Assembly: GCA_031410595.1 (NCBI GenBank)
Contig: JANNZM010000044.1
Span: 1-15,236, forward strand
Reading direction: 5' to 3'
DNA from: JANMCE01 sp031410595
GTDB lineage: Bacteria > Actinomycetota > Acidimicrobiia > Acidimicrobiales > Ilumatobacteraceae
DNA: 15,236 nt
Part shown: positions 13,844-15,236 of the stretch, one piece after another
Position numbering within the stretch: position 1 is the stretch's first letter
Layout of the letters: each line of letters opens with the position of its first letter
Notes under the pieces: generated by a model
Told to the model about the DNA's origin: nothing
The model's input: only the letters and a program-made list of their open reading frames with translations
Databases searched by the model: none
Made by a program: the position numbers and the translations under genes

Positions 13844-14683
13844 TTACGCGCCGACGGTTTGGATCTTGGCGACGGGAATGCGTAGCGGTTGATCGAGCGT
13901 CTCCGGCGGGAACGTAACCGTGCCCGGCCCCGTACTGCTGAACACGAAACTCCACTCGATCGACACGCCGGCGAAGAACTTCAGATCGTCTGCATCCTTC
14001 GACGTCTCCCAATACGTGTACTGACATTGCTCCACCGCCACCGGCAACGTCGGGCACACGAAAGCTTCACCGTCTGAGGTGCCTGGATGAAACGTCACCA
14101 CGTTCGCCACCGGCTGCACGGTGATAGCGAACCCTGACGGCAGGGTTGCTGTGGCCGGAGGTGCGGTCAGCTGCTCGGGCTTGAAATAGATGTTCGTGGG
14201 CCACGACCGGTACTGCACACCCACCGGTCCTAACAGCGGCATCTGCTGGTCGATGTGTGTTCTTGCCTTCGCGTACGTCGCCCAGATCACCGATTCATCG
14301 GTGACGATTTCAAACCAGCGCATCGTCCCCGTCGGCAGGCCGTTACACACTGACTCCTGCAAGATCGAGGTGACGTGATCGACGACTTTGACCGCGCTCG
14401 ACGCGATCACTCGCGGATCATTGATGTCGTAATTCACCCACACGCACACCACCGGCGGCGGCGGACCACCCGCAGCCGAACCCGGATCCGCCCCGGTCGA
14501 ACCCGACTCGTGCGTGCCAGCACCCACGCCGACCGACAGACTCTCACCGTTGTTCGAAACCGAAGCCACCGTCGTCACCGTCGTGCCGCCCGATTTGTCG
14601 GGACCCGGTGCAGCCTTCGCCTGTGCTGAAGCCGAGAGACAGATCGCGATGGCCGCGGTGAACGAGATCACTTTGCGGGGCAC
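13844..14683 (-). CDS. Secreted protein of unknown function
   Basis: 279 residues from the GTG at 14683, chosen because AAGGAT lies seven nt upstream and because it starts a standard signal peptide: MPRKVISFTAAIAICLSASA with a likely cut after AKA (residue 24). A Ser/Gly/Thr-rich linker (28-78) is followed by a folded part with four cysteines (80, 113, 210, 220), starting CVWVNYDINDP. It is rich in aromatic beta-strand patterns (WFEIVTDES, YRSWPTNIYF, IEWSFVFSSTGPG). The frame overlaps the upstream gene by 16 nt, suggesting one operon. No family is recognised; similar proteins next to Ser/Thr-linker proteins are common in actinobacterial envelopes. Confidence 0.8.
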   Translation of the reverse strand: MPRKVISFTAAIAICLSASAQAKAAPGPDKSGGTTVTTVASVSNNGESLSVGVGAGTHESGSTGADPGSAAGGPPPPVVCVWVNYDINDPRVIASSAVKVVDHVTSILQESVCNGLPTGTMRWFEIVTDESVIWATYAKARTHIDQQMPLLGPVGVQYRSWPTNIYFKPEQLTAPPATATLPSGFAITVQPVANVVTFHPGTSDGEAFVCPTLPVAVEQCQYTYWETSKDADDLKFFAGVSIEWSFVFSSTGPGTVTFPPETLDQPLRIPVAKIQTVGA

Positions 14684-15236
14684 GTGTTGGATCCTTCGTA
14701 CTCCGTCGGAACTGTGTAGTCGGCAATGAGCCATCGTTTACCAACCAGAACCATCTGAAACACCATGTCATAGCTCGACTTTTTGTCGTCGGAGATGATC
14801 TCTCCGCCGGCCGCCTTCTCATTCGGTTCGAACACGACGCCGGTCGACCAGTAGCACGCTTTCACCTCGGCGGTGGTTCGGCCCGCACCAAGGACAGTCC
14901 CTTTCACAACCGTGTAACTCGGGTCTTCAGTGTTGGCACGCACCCTGAAGTTGGCTGCCCGATAGTCCGTCACCCGCTTCGTCACCAGCTGACGATTCAC
15001 ACTGCCTTCGGGGGTGAATGTGGTCGGGTCACACGTCACGATGGCCAAGAGACAGCCTTCACGGTCGACCATCCAGTTTTGGACCGCCGCCTCGGCCACG
15101 ACCAGTTCCAGGCTTTTGGCCGCAGTGGTCGAAGTGGTTGACGCTGGAACGGTCACCGCTACGGTCGTGCTCGTCGCCGTCACGGCAGTCGTCGTTGACA
15201 CCGATGAGGCGCGTAAGGCCGATAGCGCCGGCGATG
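14668..15236 (-). CDS. Exported or membrane-anchored protein, unknown, 5' end outside window
   Basis: The frame is open to the right edge (189 codons including the stop), so the true start probably lies outside; a GTG at 15201 is the only good internal choice and would begin inside the linker. After SPALSALRASS comes a Ser/Thr/Val linker (STTTAVTATSTTVAVTV onward) as found after a signal peptide or membrane helix. The rest is a small alpha/beta domain: a helix (LVVAEAAVQNWMVDREGCLLA), then strands ending KRWLIADYTVPTEYEGSNTC. This order resembles an NTF2-like fold, which is inference. Three or more Cys (REGC, VTCD, KACYW, NTC) fit an oxidising location. It overlaps the secreted-protein gene by 16 nt. 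Confidence 0.7.
   Translation of the reverse strand, partial: SPALSALRASSVSTTTAVTATSTTVAVTVPASTTSTTAAKSLELVVAEAAVQNWMVDREGCLLAIVTCDPTTFTPEGSVNRQLVTKRVTDYRAANFRVRANTEDPSYTVVKGTVLGAGRTTAEVKACYWSTGVVFEPNEKAAGGEIISDDKKSSYDMVFQMVLVGKRWLIADYTVPTEYEGSNTCPAK

Overview
The window is GC-rich chromosomal DNA from an actinobacterium. An Acidimicrobiia (Ilumatobacter-like) source is my best guess, but I base it only on overall character. The evidence is a complete ImuA'-ImuB-DnaE2 mutasome of the mycobacterial type, two Gram-positive-type LexA boxes (CGAAC-N4-GTTCG), several apparently leaderless or GTG starts, and many overlapping genes. No rRNA, tRNA, CRISPR array, transposase or phage gene was seen.

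Layout. (1) 1-3097 (-): dnaE2, cut at its 3' end by the window edge. (2) 3349-4095 (+): an orphan OmpR/PhoB-type response regulator, followed by a clear hairpin terminator. (3) 6975-4146 (-): operon imuA' -> imuB -> small Hpt-domain protein, convergent with the regulator. (4) About 6976-7267: promoter and SOS box of imuA', plus a long imperfect inverted repeat. (5) 10442-7268 (-): four closely packed genes: Nfu_N-like protein -> CarH-like cobalamin-binding transcription factor -> small membrane protein -> membrane-anchored exported protein. (6) 10600-11817 (+): fasciclin-domain surface protein with its own terminator. (7) 12638-11874 (-): rnhB. (8) 12663-13827 (+): FKBP-type prolyl isomerase, then a MOSC-domain protein. 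(9) 15236-13844 (-): two overlapping genes for exported proteins of unknown function, the first open at the right edge.

How the genes relate. dnaE2 and imuA' each carry a near-palindromic LexA box exactly 13 nt upstream of the start codon, inside the -35/-10 spacer of a promoter that would give a leaderless mRNA. Both should therefore be induced together as the SOS mutagenic-repair response. An Hpt phosphotransfer protein sits last in the imu operon, tail to tail with a lone response regulator, which hints at a phosphorelay connected to damage tolerance.

The most unusual element is a short dispersed repeat (core GAGCGAAGCGAGTC ... GGAGCGGTAGCGACC) present four times. All four copies lie inside or at the ends of protein-coding genes (dnaE2, imuA', imuB, rnhB) and are translated without breaking the frame. 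Two copies form an inverted pair around the imuA'/imuB junction and could fold into a hairpin holding the imuB start codon. This looks like a coding-tolerant mobile or selfish repeat, comparable in style to the palindromic elements inserted in Rickettsia genes.
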